A stretch of 64,000 nt of DNA from assembly GCF_022836495.1 (NCBI RefSeq), contig NZ_BQXM01000016.1:1-64000 (forward strand), written 5' to 3'. Positions 49,918 through 58,240 of this stretch are shown in pieces. The DNA is from Desulforhabdus sp. TSK (lineage in GTDB: Bacteria; Desulfobacterota; Syntrophobacteria; Syntrophobacterales; Syntrophobacteraceae). How positions within the stretch are numbered: position 1 is the first letter of the stretch; each line of letters opens with the position of its first letter. The position numbers and the translations under genes are program-made. The notes below the pieces were generated by a model. That model saw only the letters and a program-made list of their open reading frames with translations, had not been told where the DNA came from and did not search any database.

Positions 49918-50009
49918 TTCCTTAATCCTTTTCAGATCATTTATTGCGGGACGAAGCCCCCCCGTTCAGGCGGTCCTGCCCTCCCATGTAAGGGCTCAAG
50001 GTGCAAGGC

Positions 50010-50038
50010 TTTTTAACAGCTTTTCCCGTTCCTGTCAA
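50010..50038 (-). promoter_or_regulatory. Sigma-70 promoter of the SEC-C gene
   Basis: Minus strand: TTGACA (50033-50038), 17 bp, TAAAAA (50010-50015). The rest of the 407-bp divergent gap to the DtxR-family gene shows no other clear signal. Confidence 0.5.
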
Positions 50039-50324
50039 AACCAGTCGGCGTTCAAAGGGATTCATGGTTCCGACAACGCGAACAGCCGAAGGCTTATCCC
50101 CTGCGCGCTCCCCAGAACTATAGCACAGCCACGGCCCATGTCGAAAGAATTGGCACGGCGGGCGGCAATGCCTCTTCTCTAAGGACCTCCGGGGGAGCCG
50201 AGCCCGGCACGCATCCCTTCGAGGCTCGGCGAAACGACACGAGATTCCGGCCGTTGGAGCTTGACGCTCACGAGGGAAATGGATAAGCTGGAGCATCCAT
50301 TCAGAAGGGAGGAAGGCGCTTGGG

Positions 50325-50855
50325 ATGAGCTCAGATATCGCGGAAGGACTTTCCGCCAGCCTGGAAGACTACCTGGAAGTCATCTTCCACCTGGAACAAT
50401 CCAATCGTGTCGCTCGAGCCAAGGACATCGCCGACCAGATGAACGTGCAGCGAGCTTCCGTAACGGGAGCCTTGAAGGCGCTGGCCAGCCGCGGGCTCAT
50501 CAATTACAGTCCCTACAGCTACATCACGCTGACTCCGCCGGGACGCAGCATCGCCAAGGATATCATTCGACGGCACGATACCCTCAAAGACCTTTTCGTG
50601 ACGGCCCTCCAAATGGAACCGGACGATGCCGAAGCCAACGCCTGCCGCATCGAGCACGCCATCGACCCTCTGGCTATCGACCGGCTGGTGCGCTTTCTGG
50701 AATTCATCAAGATCTGCCCGCGCACGGGAATGGACTGGTTCGAAGCCTTCGCCCGCTACTGCCAGAAGGGCATCCAGACCTCCAACTGTGAGAACTGCCT
50801 GAAGACATGCCTTGAAAGGCTCGATGCTCAAAACGAAAACGGCGCATCGCCGTAG
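50325..50855 (+). CDS. DtxR/MntR-family metal-dependent regulator
   Basis: 176 residues. Winged helix SLEDYLEVIFHLEQSNRVAR, AKDIADQMNVQRASVTGALK, then the dimerisation/metal-binding domain (RRHDTLKDLFVTALQMEPDD, EANACRIEHAID) where His, Glu, Cys and His ligands are in typical positions. A short C-terminal tail with CENCLKTC may bind an extra metal. It should repress iron or manganese uptake genes with Fe2+ or Mn2+; no such genes are adjacent. GGGAGGAAGG precedes ATG 50325. Confidence 0.9.
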   Translation: MSSDIAEGLSASLEDYLEVIFHLEQSNRVARAKDIADQMNVQRASVTGALKALASRGLINYSPYSYITLTPPGRSIAKDIIRRHDTLKDLFVTALQMEPDDAEANACRIEHAIDPLAIDRLVRFLEFIKICPRTGMDWFEAFARYCQKGIQTSNCENCLKTCLERLDAQNENGASP

Positions 50856-50874
50856 TACTGCAACGAGAGCTCTT

Positions 50875-50944
50875 GCGTAGGGTGGGCTTTGCCCACCATT
50901 CTGCGCCGATGGCATTGGTTGGTGGGCAAAAGCCCACCCTACGC
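50875..50944. repeat. Long inverted repeat of the GTAGGGTGGGC type
   Basis: The 24-base left arm (50875-50898, beginning GCGTAGGGTGGGC) matches the inverse of the right arm (50920-50944) except for one extra base; each arm is itself a small hairpin. A widespread intergenic repeat motif. It sits between the convergent DtxR-family and prephenate dehydrogenase genes and may end both transcripts. A weaker relative is at 57313-57386. Confidence 0.88.
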
Positions 50945-50957
50945 GGGAGAGCAATAT

Positions 50958-51902
50958 CTACCCTGCCGCCTCCTGCTTTTCTTCTTCGGCAGCGGAATTG
51001 GCCAATCGCACGGTAAAATCCAGGATCGCTGAGCTCTCCTGGTAGGCCTGCCTGCTGAATTCTCCCAGGTGTGCAGCACTCCGTTTAAAGTCCTCCACAA
51101 AAGCGTTCAGATCCTGCCGGTCATACCATTCTTCGTAGCGGTCGAGTCCCTCCCGCAGAAGGCCAAGGATATCCTTCGTGTAGGGATTCATCTGCGTTAT
51201 GGCGGAGTAGAGGACACCGCTCTGAGCGAAGATTCTCCCCAGAAGATTCATTTCCAGGCGATAGCTGGGACTCGTGTATTCCATGGTTTCGGCGATATCG
51301 ACCCCATAATCCCGAAGCACCCGGCCTGTGAGCATCGTGGTCATGTGGAAGAGCACCTGGATGATGCTCATCATGCGATCATGCTCTTCGGGCGAGGCCT
51401 CCTTGACTTTCACCCCTCGATCCACAAAGAGGCGCCGCAGGAGGGACCAATCCGCCCGTTCGATGCGGACGGGACAGGCCACGAGTGTCTGCCCCCTGAA
51501 AGAGGAAATGCGCCCCCCGAACATGGGGTGCAGCCCAACGACGGCAGCGGGGGAGCGGAGCATTTCCGCGATGGGCAGGGTCTTGAGGCTGGTGAGATCC
51601 ATGAGCAGCTGACCCGGGCGCGTAAAAGGAACAAGCTCACGGATGACGGCGACGGTCTTGTGCAGGGGAACCGCAAACAAAATCACGTCCGATTCCTCGA
51701 CCACTTCCCGGTTGGTGCGCTCGGCGGAAAGGTCGGCCGCCGTGACCCGATACCCCATTTCCTGGAAGAATTTACCGAACAATCGCCCCATTTCCCCCAG
51801 GCCGCCGATCACACCCATGCGGCTTCCCGGTCCCCAGCGTGGATGAGGCGGCACATGGCCACAAGCCTCAAAAACCATCGCATTTTCACTCTCCGACATC
51901 AT
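50958..51902 (-). CDS. Prephenate/arogenate dehydrogenase
   Basis: 314 residues. The NAD(P)-binding domain begins MGVIGGLGEMGRLFGKFFQE (a GGLGxMG variant), followed by ADLSAERTN, VILFAVPLHKTVAVI and the substrate region VGLHPMFGG. The C-terminal helical dimerisation domain contains EEHDRMMSIIQVLFHMTTM with the conserved His residues. It should oxidatively decarboxylate prephenate to 4-hydroxyphenylpyruvate in tyrosine synthesis. No fused chorismate mutase or ACT domain is present. No other aromatic amino acid genes are adjacent. Confidence 0.88.
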   Translation of the reverse strand: MMSESENAMVFEACGHVPPHPRWGPGSRMGVIGGLGEMGRLFGKFFQEMGYRVTAADLSAERTNREVVEESDVILFAVPLHKTVAVIRELVPFTRPGQLLMDLTSLKTLPIAEMLRSPAAVVGLHPMFGGRISSFRGQTLVACPVRIERADWSLLRRLFVDRGVKVKEASPEEHDRMMSIIQVLFHMTTMLTGRVLRDYGVDIAETMEYTSPSYRLEMNLLGRIFAQSGVLYSAITQMNPYTKDILGLLREGLDRYEEWYDRQDLNAFVEDFKRSAAHLGEFSRQAYQESSAILDFTVRLANSAAEEEKQEAAG

Positions 51903-51981
51903 CGTCCTTCCTTATGGCCTGCAGCGCCCCACGCTGCAAAAACGCTCCGCCCCCTGATTCTTGTCGAGCTTCCGGCAGGCT

Positions 51982-52443
51982 CTATCCCGTGAAGACGAGG
52001 TCGGATCGCACCCAGCCGACTGGGTCCCCCCCGAAGAAGTAACCCAGCTGAATCCACTCACCCTTGGTGGTGAGCACCTTGTAGATCTCCCCTCGCTTGG
52101 CTATCGCCACCACTTTGGATTTCGTGCTTCCGGAGCTTCTCAGGTTCGCTTCGGTGACGAGGATGACCGCAGTCTTGACCTTGGAAACGAGCGGCTTATG
52201 GACCCACCCCCTGTTGTTTTCCCAGTCGCAAAAATAAACCCAGTCACCCTGTACTTTTTCTATCTTGATGGGATATCCCAGTGGGGCACGAAAGCTGACC
52301 TCGCTCTTCATACTTGGTCCAGAGCGTATATTTACCTGGTCTTTCAGGATGCTGTCGGCACAGACTGATCCGGAATAGACCAGGAAAAGAAAACTTATGG
52401 AAACACATACCCCCGCCACACCATTTGAAATAGTCCTTTTCAC
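51982..52443 (-). CDS. Secreted SH3b-domain protein
   Basis: 153 residues with a signal peptide (GVCVSISFLFLVYSGSVCAD). Two bacterial SH3-like modules: LKDQVNIRSGPSMKSEVSFR to GDWVYFCDWENNRGWVHKPL, and ILVTEANLRSSGSTKSKVVA to EWIQLGYFFGGDPVGWVR. Such domains bind peptidoglycan peptides or other envelope targets. ATG 52443 is preceded by AGGAGGAATG-like sequence (GGAGGA). No enzymatic domain, so a binding or adaptor role in the periplasm is likely. Confidence 0.87.
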   Translation of the reverse strand: MKRTISNGVAGVCVSISFLFLVYSGSVCADSILKDQVNIRSGPSMKSEVSFRAPLGYPIKIEKVQGDWVYFCDWENNRGWVHKPLVSKVKTAVILVTEANLRSSGSTKSKVVAIAKRGEIYKVLTTKGEWIQLGYFFGGDPVGWVRSDLVFTG

Positions 52444-52827
52444 TCATTCCTCCTTTGTTGAATGGTCCGATTGGTTGCCATGGACGATTGAGAAAACGAA
52501 GCGCACTCCGTGCGTATCGTTTTCAGCACTCCACCCCCCATCGCAAATCGTAAACGGATGAGGCTCCATGCCGTACAGGCCTGCGCACAAGATGCGTGCA
52601 AGGCCATTCCGGCTCGAGGCATTCGGCCTAAGCCCACCGGAGGCACCCCGGTGTCGGCAATGCGGAAGGAAGAAAGCAGCGCTCAAAAGCCCCGTGTCGG
52701 AAGCGATGTGATCCAAAGCTTCCCCAAGGGTACGGACAGCATCCACCTCATGTGCCAAGCGAAAAATCACAGCCGACAGGGTGGAGATAGAGATCTCCCG
52801 AGTACCAATAACGAGAATCCTGAACAT
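52444..52827 (-). pseudogene. Possible receiver-domain remnant
   Basis: 127 codons are open on the minus strand. The first about 45 residues (MFRILVIGTREISISTLS, then RLAHEVDAVRTLGEALDHIA) look like the start of a response-regulator receiver domain, but the rest (HCRHRGASGGLRPNASSRNG) has no fold signature, so a frameshift or decay is likely. The region 52444-53034 otherwise holds a small hairpin, CCGAGCTT (52855-52862) with AAGCTCGG (52874-52881), and the start region of cmoA. Confidence 0.35.
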
Positions 52828-53034
52828 CGTCGCTTTCTGATGGCTCCGCCTCTTCCGAGCTTCCCCACAGCCAAAGCTCGGGCACGATCACCTCGACTAT
52901 GGCTGCAACGTTACCAGATGAACGCCCATCTGGCAACTCCGACCCTATTGCTTTGTGTGCTGCACTTGACTATAAGCTCAGAAGTCGACCATGGGGAACC
53001 CAGGGAACATGAACCACTGAATGGCTGTCACGTC

Positions 53035-53805
53035 ATGCATGCTCGAAGTCAAACCTCTGTACCTTCAATTAAATCCGGCAGGGAACGTGATGCGGTGTAT
53101 GCCGTGCCGCGCGAAAAAATAGCGGATTTCACTTTTGACGAAACCGTCGCCCGGGTCTTCCCTGACATGATACAGAGATCGGTTCCCGGATATGCCGCGA
53201 TCATCTCCATGATCGGTATCCTGGCCGACAGATACGCCCGGGAAAACACCTTTCTCTATGATCTTGGCTGCTCCCTGGGGGCTGCCACCCTTTCCATGCG
53301 CCATCACCTGCGGCACTCACGGTGCCGCATCATCGCCGTGGACAACTCCGAAGCCATGGTCCGCCGATGCAGCCGCATCATGGAGACCGATGCCTCCACC
53401 ATCCCCGTGGACCTGGTGTGCGCCGACATCCTGGATGTTCAGATCCGCAACGCATCGGTGGTCGTGCTCAATTTCATCCTGCAGTTCATCCCTCCCGCCG
53501 ATCGCCTCCAGGTCGTCCGGAATATTTATGAGGGACTTTTGCCCGGCGGCATCCTGGTCCTTTCGGAAAAGATCCGGTTCCCCCATCCCCATCAGGAAGC
53601 GTTTCATGCGGACATGCACCATGCGTTCAAGAAGGCCAACGGCTACAGTGACCTCGAAATCAGCCAGAAAAGGACCGCCCTGGAAAAGGTGCTCATCCCG
53701 GAAACCCTTGCCGCACACCGGGAGCGCATTTACACTGCAGGCTTCACCCACTGCGAGGTTTGGTTTCAATGCCTCAATTTTGCATCCCTTTGTGCACAAA
53801 AGTGA
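53035..53805 (+). CDS. cmoA: Carboxy-S-adenosyl-L-methionine synthase
   Basis: 256 residues from ATG 53035 (MHARSQTSVPSIKSGRERDA). The frame is open to 52510, but the 175 extra residues do not resemble CmoA, which is about 247 residues. Landmarks: DAVYAVPREKIADFTFDETV, YDLGCSLGAATLSMR, IAVDNSEAMVRRC and VVVLNFILQFIPP. It converts SAM and prephenate into carboxy-SAM, used by CmoB to make cmo5U34 in tRNA. Prephenate links it to the prephenate dehydrogenase gene 1.1 kb away. CmoB follows by 28 bp. The ribosome-binding site is weak. Confidence 0.93.
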   Translation: MHARSQTSVPSIKSGRERDAVYAVPREKIADFTFDETVARVFPDMIQRSVPGYAAIISMIGILADRYARENTFLYDLGCSLGAATLSMRHHLRHSRCRIIAVDNSEAMVRRCSRIMETDASTIPVDLVCADILDVQIRNASVVVLNFILQFIPPADRLQVVRNIYEGLLPGGILVLSEKIRFPHPHQEAFHADMHHAFKKANGYSDLEISQKRTALEKVLIPETLAAHRERIYTAGFTHCEVWFQCLNFASLCAQK

Positions 53806-53833
53806 GGCGTTTTCAACACGCTGACGGCCGTTT

Positions 53834-54805
53834 ATGGATTACAATGCCTTCTACCAGAGACTGGAAGCGACTCCCCTGACTCCGTGGCTGCAGACACTGC
53901 CGCGCCGCGTGAACCGCGCGCTGCTCGAATCGCCCCACGGGGACTGGCCCAGGTGGCAGGAGATCCTGCGTCGGCTCCCTCCCCTGAAGCCTTCCTCCGT
54001 GGACCTGAATGTCGGTGCCGTGCGCATCGGAGATTCCGGCGACTGCGATGCCGGTGCTCGACAGGTGTTGGAGCAGCTCCTGCGGCAGCTGCACCCCTGG
54101 AGGAAGGGCCCTTACCGCGTTTTCGGCATTCCCATCCACACCGAATGGCGTTCGGACTGGAAATGGGAGCGCCTCTGCCGGCACATTCAACCCCTCCGGG
54201 ATCGCCTGGTTTTGGACGTGGGATGCGGCAACGGCTACCACTGCTGGCGCATGGCGGGCGCGGGAGCAAAGCTCGTCGTCGGCATCGATCCATACCTGCT
54301 GTTCGTTGCCCAGTTCCAGGCATTGCACCGCTATATGGACCATCCGAACGTGCAGGTCCTGCCCCTCGGGATAGAGGATATTCCGAAGGACCTGGAAGGT
54401 TTTGACACCGTCTTTTCCATGGGCGTGCTGTATCACCGCCGGTCTCCCATGGACCATCTGCTGGAGCTGAAGTCCTGCCTGCGGAGAGGGAGTGAGCTCA
54501 TTCTCGAAACCCTTGTCATCGAAGGCGGACCGCGGGAATCCCTCGTGCCGCCGGGACGCTACGCCAAGATGCGCAACGTGTGGTTTCTTCCCTCCTGCTC
54601 CACGCTGGAATCCTGGCTGAAGCGCTGCGGGTTCGCCGACGTGCGCCTCGTCAACGAATGCCGGACCACCACCGAGGAACAACGGTCCACCGACTGGATG
54701 ACCTTCGAATCCCTGCCGGACTACCTGGACCCGAAAAACCCTCATCTGACGGTGGAGGGACTCCCGGCCCCCAGGAGAGCGATCTTTCTCGCCACAAAAC
54801 CGTGA
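53834..54805 (+). CDS. cmoB: tRNA U34 carboxymethyltransferase
   Basis: 323 residues, full length. It transfers the carboxymethyl group of carboxy-SAM to 5-hydroxyuridine at tRNA position 34, giving cmo5U and wider codon reading. Conserved stretches: FGIPIHTEWRSDWKWERL, LVLDVGCGNGYHCWRMAGAG, VVGIDPYLLFVAQFQAL, DTVFSMGVLYHRRSPMDHL and YAKMRNVWFLPS. It follows cmoA on the same strand, the usual pairing. Confidence 0.95.
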   Translation: MDYNAFYQRLEATPLTPWLQTLPRRVNRALLESPHGDWPRWQEILRRLPPLKPSSVDLNVGAVRIGDSGDCDAGARQVLEQLLRQLHPWRKGPYRVFGIPIHTEWRSDWKWERLCRHIQPLRDRLVLDVGCGNGYHCWRMAGAGAKLVVGIDPYLLFVAQFQALHRYMDHPNVQVLPLGIEDIPKDLEGFDTVFSMGVLYHRRSPMDHLLELKSCLRRGSELILETLVIEGGPRESLVPPGRYAKMRNVWFLPSCSTLESWLKRCGFADVRLVNECRTTTEEQRSTDWMTFESLPDYLDPKNPHLTVEGLPAPRRAIFLATKP

Positions 54806-54870
54806 CCACCATCCGTTCAGGCGTCGAAAGACGCAAGCTCTGAGCGGAAGCATCCCACGGGAGGTTGAAT

Positions 54871-56067
54871 TTGGATCATCATTCAAGTCATTTCACTCAG
54901 GCCTTCATTCACCTGGATCGCCTCACCCACAACATGCGCCTCCTCCAGGGGCTGGTGGGGATAAGGCCGCTGTGGCCCGCCATCAAGGCCAACGCCTATG
55001 GCCACGGCGCGCAAATCGTCGGCCGCCACCTGGTGGGTCTGGGATACAAGACCTTCTGCGTCGCCCACGTCTCCGAAGCCATCGACCTGGCAGATGCAGG
55101 GCTCAAAGCCACCTTCATCGTTCTCTCGGCCACTCTCCCGGAAAACAGCCCCTACCTGGTGGCTTACCCCTGCGAACCGGTGGTCTGCACGGTGGAGATG
55201 GTGGAAAGCCTTGCCGGGGAAGCTGCCAGGACCGGCAAAACGATTTCCGCGCACCTCAAGATCGATACGGGCATGGGGCGCGTGGGCATTCACCCCGATG
55301 CCGTGGCGGACTTCCTGGAACGGTGCCGCAACTACCCGAATGTTTCCATCAAGGGCATGATGAGCCATTTCCCCATGGCCGACGAGGCGGACAAGTCCTT
55401 TTCCCAGCAGCAAATCGCTCAATTTCATCGCACGCGGGAGGTCGCCCGGAGCTATGGGATCCGAACGTTTCATTTTGCCAACAGTGCTGCAATTTTCGAT
55501 CTGCCGGATGCTCATTCCGATGCGGTGCGCCCGGGCATTTCCGTGTACGGCTTGAAGCCGTCCCATGTCATGTCCAACCCGCAGGTCGACGCGCTCCAGC
55601 CGGTCCTCGAATGGAAGACCCGGATCACGTTTCTCAAGGAGGTCCCTGCCGGTACAGGCCTGAGTTACGGGCACGCCTTTCGCACCGACAGACCGTCTCT
55701 CATCGCCACCATTCCCCTTGGCTACGGGGACGGGATGAGCCGCCTGCTCTCCAACAAGCTGGAGCTTCTCATTGGCGGGGTCCGCTGTCCCCAGGTGGGC
55801 CGCATCTGCATGGACCAGTGCCTGGTGGATGTGACCGCCTTGCGCGGCCGGGTGAAATTGGGGGATTCCGTCGTGATTGTGGGACGGCAGGGCCGGGAGG
55901 AGATCACCGTGGATGATTTGGCTCAACAGTTGGGCACCATCAATTACGAGATTGTCACCAATATCGCCGGACGTGTTCCCCGAATTCCGGTGGGTCCAAG
56001 CATGGCGGGGGCATCGACTGAGAGCGTGGGAGATGATGGGACGCTGAAGACGCTGACAGAGCGCTGA
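54871..56067 (+). CDS. alr: Alanine racemase
   Basis: 398 residues from TTG 54871, favoured because GGGAGG lies six bases upstream; a TTG two codons earlier is possible. PLP-binding Lys in WPAIKANAYGHG, substrate-side Tyr in GTGLSYGHAFRTDRPS, and VGRICMDQCLVDVT are all present. It makes D-alanine for peptidoglycan. The native protein should end near GRVPRIPV; the last 24 residues (ending DDGTLKTLTER) are translated from a GACGCTGA repeat that overlaps the 3' end, a non-conserved tail. Confidence 0.94.
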   Translation: MDHHSSHFTQAFIHLDRLTHNMRLLQGLVGIRPLWPAIKANAYGHGAQIVGRHLVGLGYKTFCVAHVSEAIDLADAGLKATFIVLSATLPENSPYLVAYPCEPVVCTVEMVESLAGEAARTGKTISAHLKIDTGMGRVGIHPDAVADFLERCRNYPNVSIKGMMSHFPMADEADKSFSQQQIAQFHRTREVARSYGIRTFHFANSAAIFDLPDAHSDAVRPGISVYGLKPSHVMSNPQVDALQPVLEWKTRITFLKEVPAGTGLSYGHAFRTDRPSLIATIPLGYGDGMSRLLSNKLELLIGGVRCPQVGRICMDQCLVDVTALRGRVKLGDSVVIVGRQGREEITVDDLAQQLGTINYEIVTNIAGRVPRIPVGPSMAGASTESVGDDGTLKTLTER

Positions 56068-56083
56068 CTGACGCTGATCAAAG
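56036..56083 (+). repeat. GACGCTGA-type quasi-periodic repeat overlapping the alr 3' end
   Basis: GGGACGCTGAAGACGCTGAC, then AGAGCGCTGACTGACGCTGA, TCAAAG. Nearly identical to 24865-24912. The alr stop codon (TGA 56065-56067) is one of its CGCTGA units. Confidence 0.82.
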
Positions 56084-56150
56084 CACACTGTGCAGTCTCT
56101 CCGCGTCCCGTCTTCCATAGCGGGGACGCGGAGAGACCGAGAGGAAGGCC

Positions 56151-57125
56151 ATGCCGATCTTGAACGAAAAAGAGATGCACATTCTGAGAGAGTGGAGTGA
56201 AAAGCTGGACCGCCCCGTTCCCCTGCGTTTCCTCAGGACCCCGGACACCAGGAGCGATTCATTCCAGGCGTTCTGCAGCCTCCTCCATGAAGCAGCTCCC
56301 TCAATACACATGGCGCAGGAAGCCACCCAAGAACAGGAGCTTCCCGCTTTCCTCTATCAAAAGGCCTGGTGCTTTCATGCCATTCCCACGGGGACCGAAC
56401 TGGAGCCCTTCCTGGAAATTCTGGCGTTCCCCGACTTTCAACAGAGCTCCCTTCCAGAGCACCTGGCATCCGAGGTGAAAGCTTTGTCCCTGCCGCCGGA
56501 CCTGCAGATTTTCGTCAGCGACGGGTGTCCCTTCTGCCCTGGAGCACTGCGCCAAATCATCCCCCTCGTCTTTGCACACCCCGCCGGCAGGGCCACCGTT
56601 GTGGATTGCGGGCTGTTCCCTGAAGTGGCGGAGCATCACAAGATCCAGGCGGTCCCCACGGTTCTCGTCAATGGGATCTATCGCCTGACGGGGGCGGTGG
56701 ACATGGCGGACATCCTGAAGCTCGTCCAAAAGGTGGATCCGTCCCAGTTGGAAACGGACGCCCTGAAGCGGATGCTGAAGGAGGGGCAGGCTCTCCTGCT
56801 GGCGGAGATGATGGTGAAAAAGAACCTTGTCTTCCCCGCTTTCCACCCCCTGCTCGTTGACCTGGAATGGAGCGTGCGACTGGGCGCCATGGTGGCCGTG
56901 GAAGAAATGGCGGCATCGGCGCCTGAACTGGCACGGGAGGTCTTGCCCCCCCTGTGGCGGATCTTTCAGCAGCAGAACGCATCCATCCAGGGCGATATCC
57001 TGTACCTGACGGGAGAGGTGGGGGACGAGAACTGGGTGCCGACGCTGAAGTCCCTGGAGGGCAGATTGGAGGAAGAGGAATTGGCGGGCAGTCTGGCAGA
57101 GGCCCTCGAGAAACTGGCGGGCTGA
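56151..57125 (+). CDS. Thioredoxin-fold protein (CPFC) with helical-repeat C-terminus
   Basis: 324 residues. Residues 1-110 resemble a degenerate first thioredoxin-like domain without a CxxC. The second has the active site DLQIFVSDGCPFCPGALRQI and cis-Pro loop IQAVPTVLVNGIYRLTG, together like the N-terminal double-thioredoxin unit of AhpF/PDO proteins. From about 200 on, alpha-helical HEAT-like repeats follow (VDLEWSVRLGAMVAVEEMAA, GDILYLTGEVGDENWVPTLK). Probably a cytoplasmic dithiol oxidoreductase; the partner is unknown. Confidence 0.8.
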   Translation: MPILNEKEMHILREWSEKLDRPVPLRFLRTPDTRSDSFQAFCSLLHEAAPSIHMAQEATQEQELPAFLYQKAWCFHAIPTGTELEPFLEILAFPDFQQSSLPEHLASEVKALSLPPDLQIFVSDGCPFCPGALRQIIPLVFAHPAGRATVVDCGLFPEVAEHHKIQAVPTVLVNGIYRLTGAVDMADILKLVQKVDPSQLETDALKRMLKEGQALLLAEMMVKKNLVFPAFHPLLVDLEWSVRLGAMVAVEEMAASAPELAREVLPPLWRIFQQQNASIQGDILYLTGEVGDENWVPTLKSLEGRLEEEELAGSLAEALEKLAG

Positions 57126-57174
57126 GCCTTCTGCTGCAGCCTCCTCTTGCACAGGGAGGGGCTTTGCGGGGCCC

Positions 57175-57220
57175 AAAGTCACCCAAAGGCCGGAGTTTTT
57201 TTCCTCCTTTGGGTGACTTT
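57175..57220. terminator. 15-bp perfect hairpin after the thioredoxin-fold gene
   Basis: AAAGTCACCCAAAGG (57175-57189) and CCTTTGGGTGACTTT (57206-57220) pair perfectly around a 16-base T-rich loop, 50 bp after the stop. TTTTC follows the stem, so weak intrinsic termination is plausible. No other signal is seen up to 57312. Confidence 0.65.
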
Positions 57221-57312
57221 TCAAAGACGCAATTTGTGAAGGTTGGGCAGGTTGACGAAGGTTTTCATCCTCAGGGAAGAGTGCGATTCCCGCCTTGAAG
57301 GGGGCGGACAAC

Positions 57313-57386
57313 GTAGGGTGCGTTTTGCGCACGGTCGTTGAAACAAGCACTTCCGCACTGAGGATGGAGCATAAAATGCGCCCTAC
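57313..57386. repeat. Imperfect GTAGGGTGCG inverted repeat
   Basis: GTAGGGTGCGTTTTGCGC (57313-57330) faces GCATAAAATGCGCCCTAC (57369-57386) imperfectly. Same general family as 50875-50944. It lies just downstream of the RRM gene on the other strand. Confidence 0.7.
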
Positions 57387-57419
57387 CCCGGGGGATGGAG
57401 CCGTTTTATTGTCTCTCGC

Positions 57420-57851
57420 CTAGTAGGAACGACGGCCACCACCGCGGCCACCGCGGTCTCCACCGCCACCGCTGCGCCCCCCACCGAATCCTCCGCCTCC
57501 GCGGCCACTACCGCCGCCATAACCCCCACCCGAGCCACTCCTGCGGCCTCCACCGCCGCCATAACCCCCTCCTGAACCGCTGCGCCGACCTCCACCTCCA
57601 CCGCCGCTCTCGCGGGGCTTGGCCTCGTTGACGGTAAGGGTGAAGCCTTCCATCTCTTTGCCGTTCAGTCCGGCAATGGCAGCCAAGGCCTGCTCACGGT
57701 CCGGCATTTCCACAAATCCGAACCCTCGGGACTTGCCGGTGATTTTATCGGAGATGATTTTGGCTGAGCTCACTTCTCCAAACTTCTCAAATAATTGCTG
57801 CAACTCCTCTTCGGTGGTCTTGAACGACAGGTTGCCTACGTAGATGTTCAT
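57420..57851 (-). CDS. RRM-type RNA-binding protein with glycine-rich tail
   Basis: 143 residues. A single RRM fills residues 1-80 with RNP2 NIYVGNLSF and RNP1 SRGFGFVEM; the rest is almost only Gly, Arg, Ser and Tyr, including a tandem 14-residue repeat of the form GGRRSGSGGGYGGG. Bacterial and cyanobacterial RRM proteins of this kind are often cold- or stress-induced RNA chaperones. AAAGGATTG precedes ATG 57851. It stands alone. Confidence 0.93.
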   Translation of the reverse strand: MNIYVGNLSFKTTEEELQQLFEKFGEVSSAKIISDKITGKSRGFGFVEMPDREQALAAIAGLNGKEMEGFTLTVNEAKPRESGGGGGGRRSGSGGGYGGGGGRRSGSGGGYGGGSGRGGGGFGGGRSGGGGDRGGRGGGRRSY

Positions 57852-58240
57852 AACAATCCTTTTCTTTCAGAGAAAATGCCGGTAACTGATCCCGGATCCG
57901 GACGGCCTGCATACCGTCAGAAGAACACACCGAAGATAGCCACTCTGAGGCATTGCCGGGTGGAGGGCACGCGTGTTATCGGCGGAGTAACACTTTCCCT
58001 CAAACATTGGTGGACGGAGCACTGGTCGAAAACATGCAAAATAGTCGCCGAGATATCTTCGAAGCATCTTAACCCGCGATGGTGAATGAAATCAAGCGAC
58101 AAGAGCAGGGCTATCCCATGGGACAACCCTTTTATTGATTATTGGCATGCGCTGTTTTAAAGTCAGCTCCATGGAATAGTCCTTTGATCGCAGCCGCCTC
58201 TGGCCGGCCTATCCGCAATTCCCGGGAGAATAGAGTAGTC
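57852..58240. other. Divergent gap between the RRM gene and the methyltransferase gene
   Basis: 389 bp likely to carry both promoters and a 5' leader for the RRM gene. The sequence CTATCCCATGGGACAACC around 58109-58126 is a near-palindrome. No coding content or clear promoter is recognised. Confidence 0.4.

Noticed and set aside
52510-53034. 175-residue N-terminal extension of CmoA
   Set aside because: CmoA proteins start near MHARSQTSV; the upstream part shows no domain and overlaps an intergenic and antisense region.
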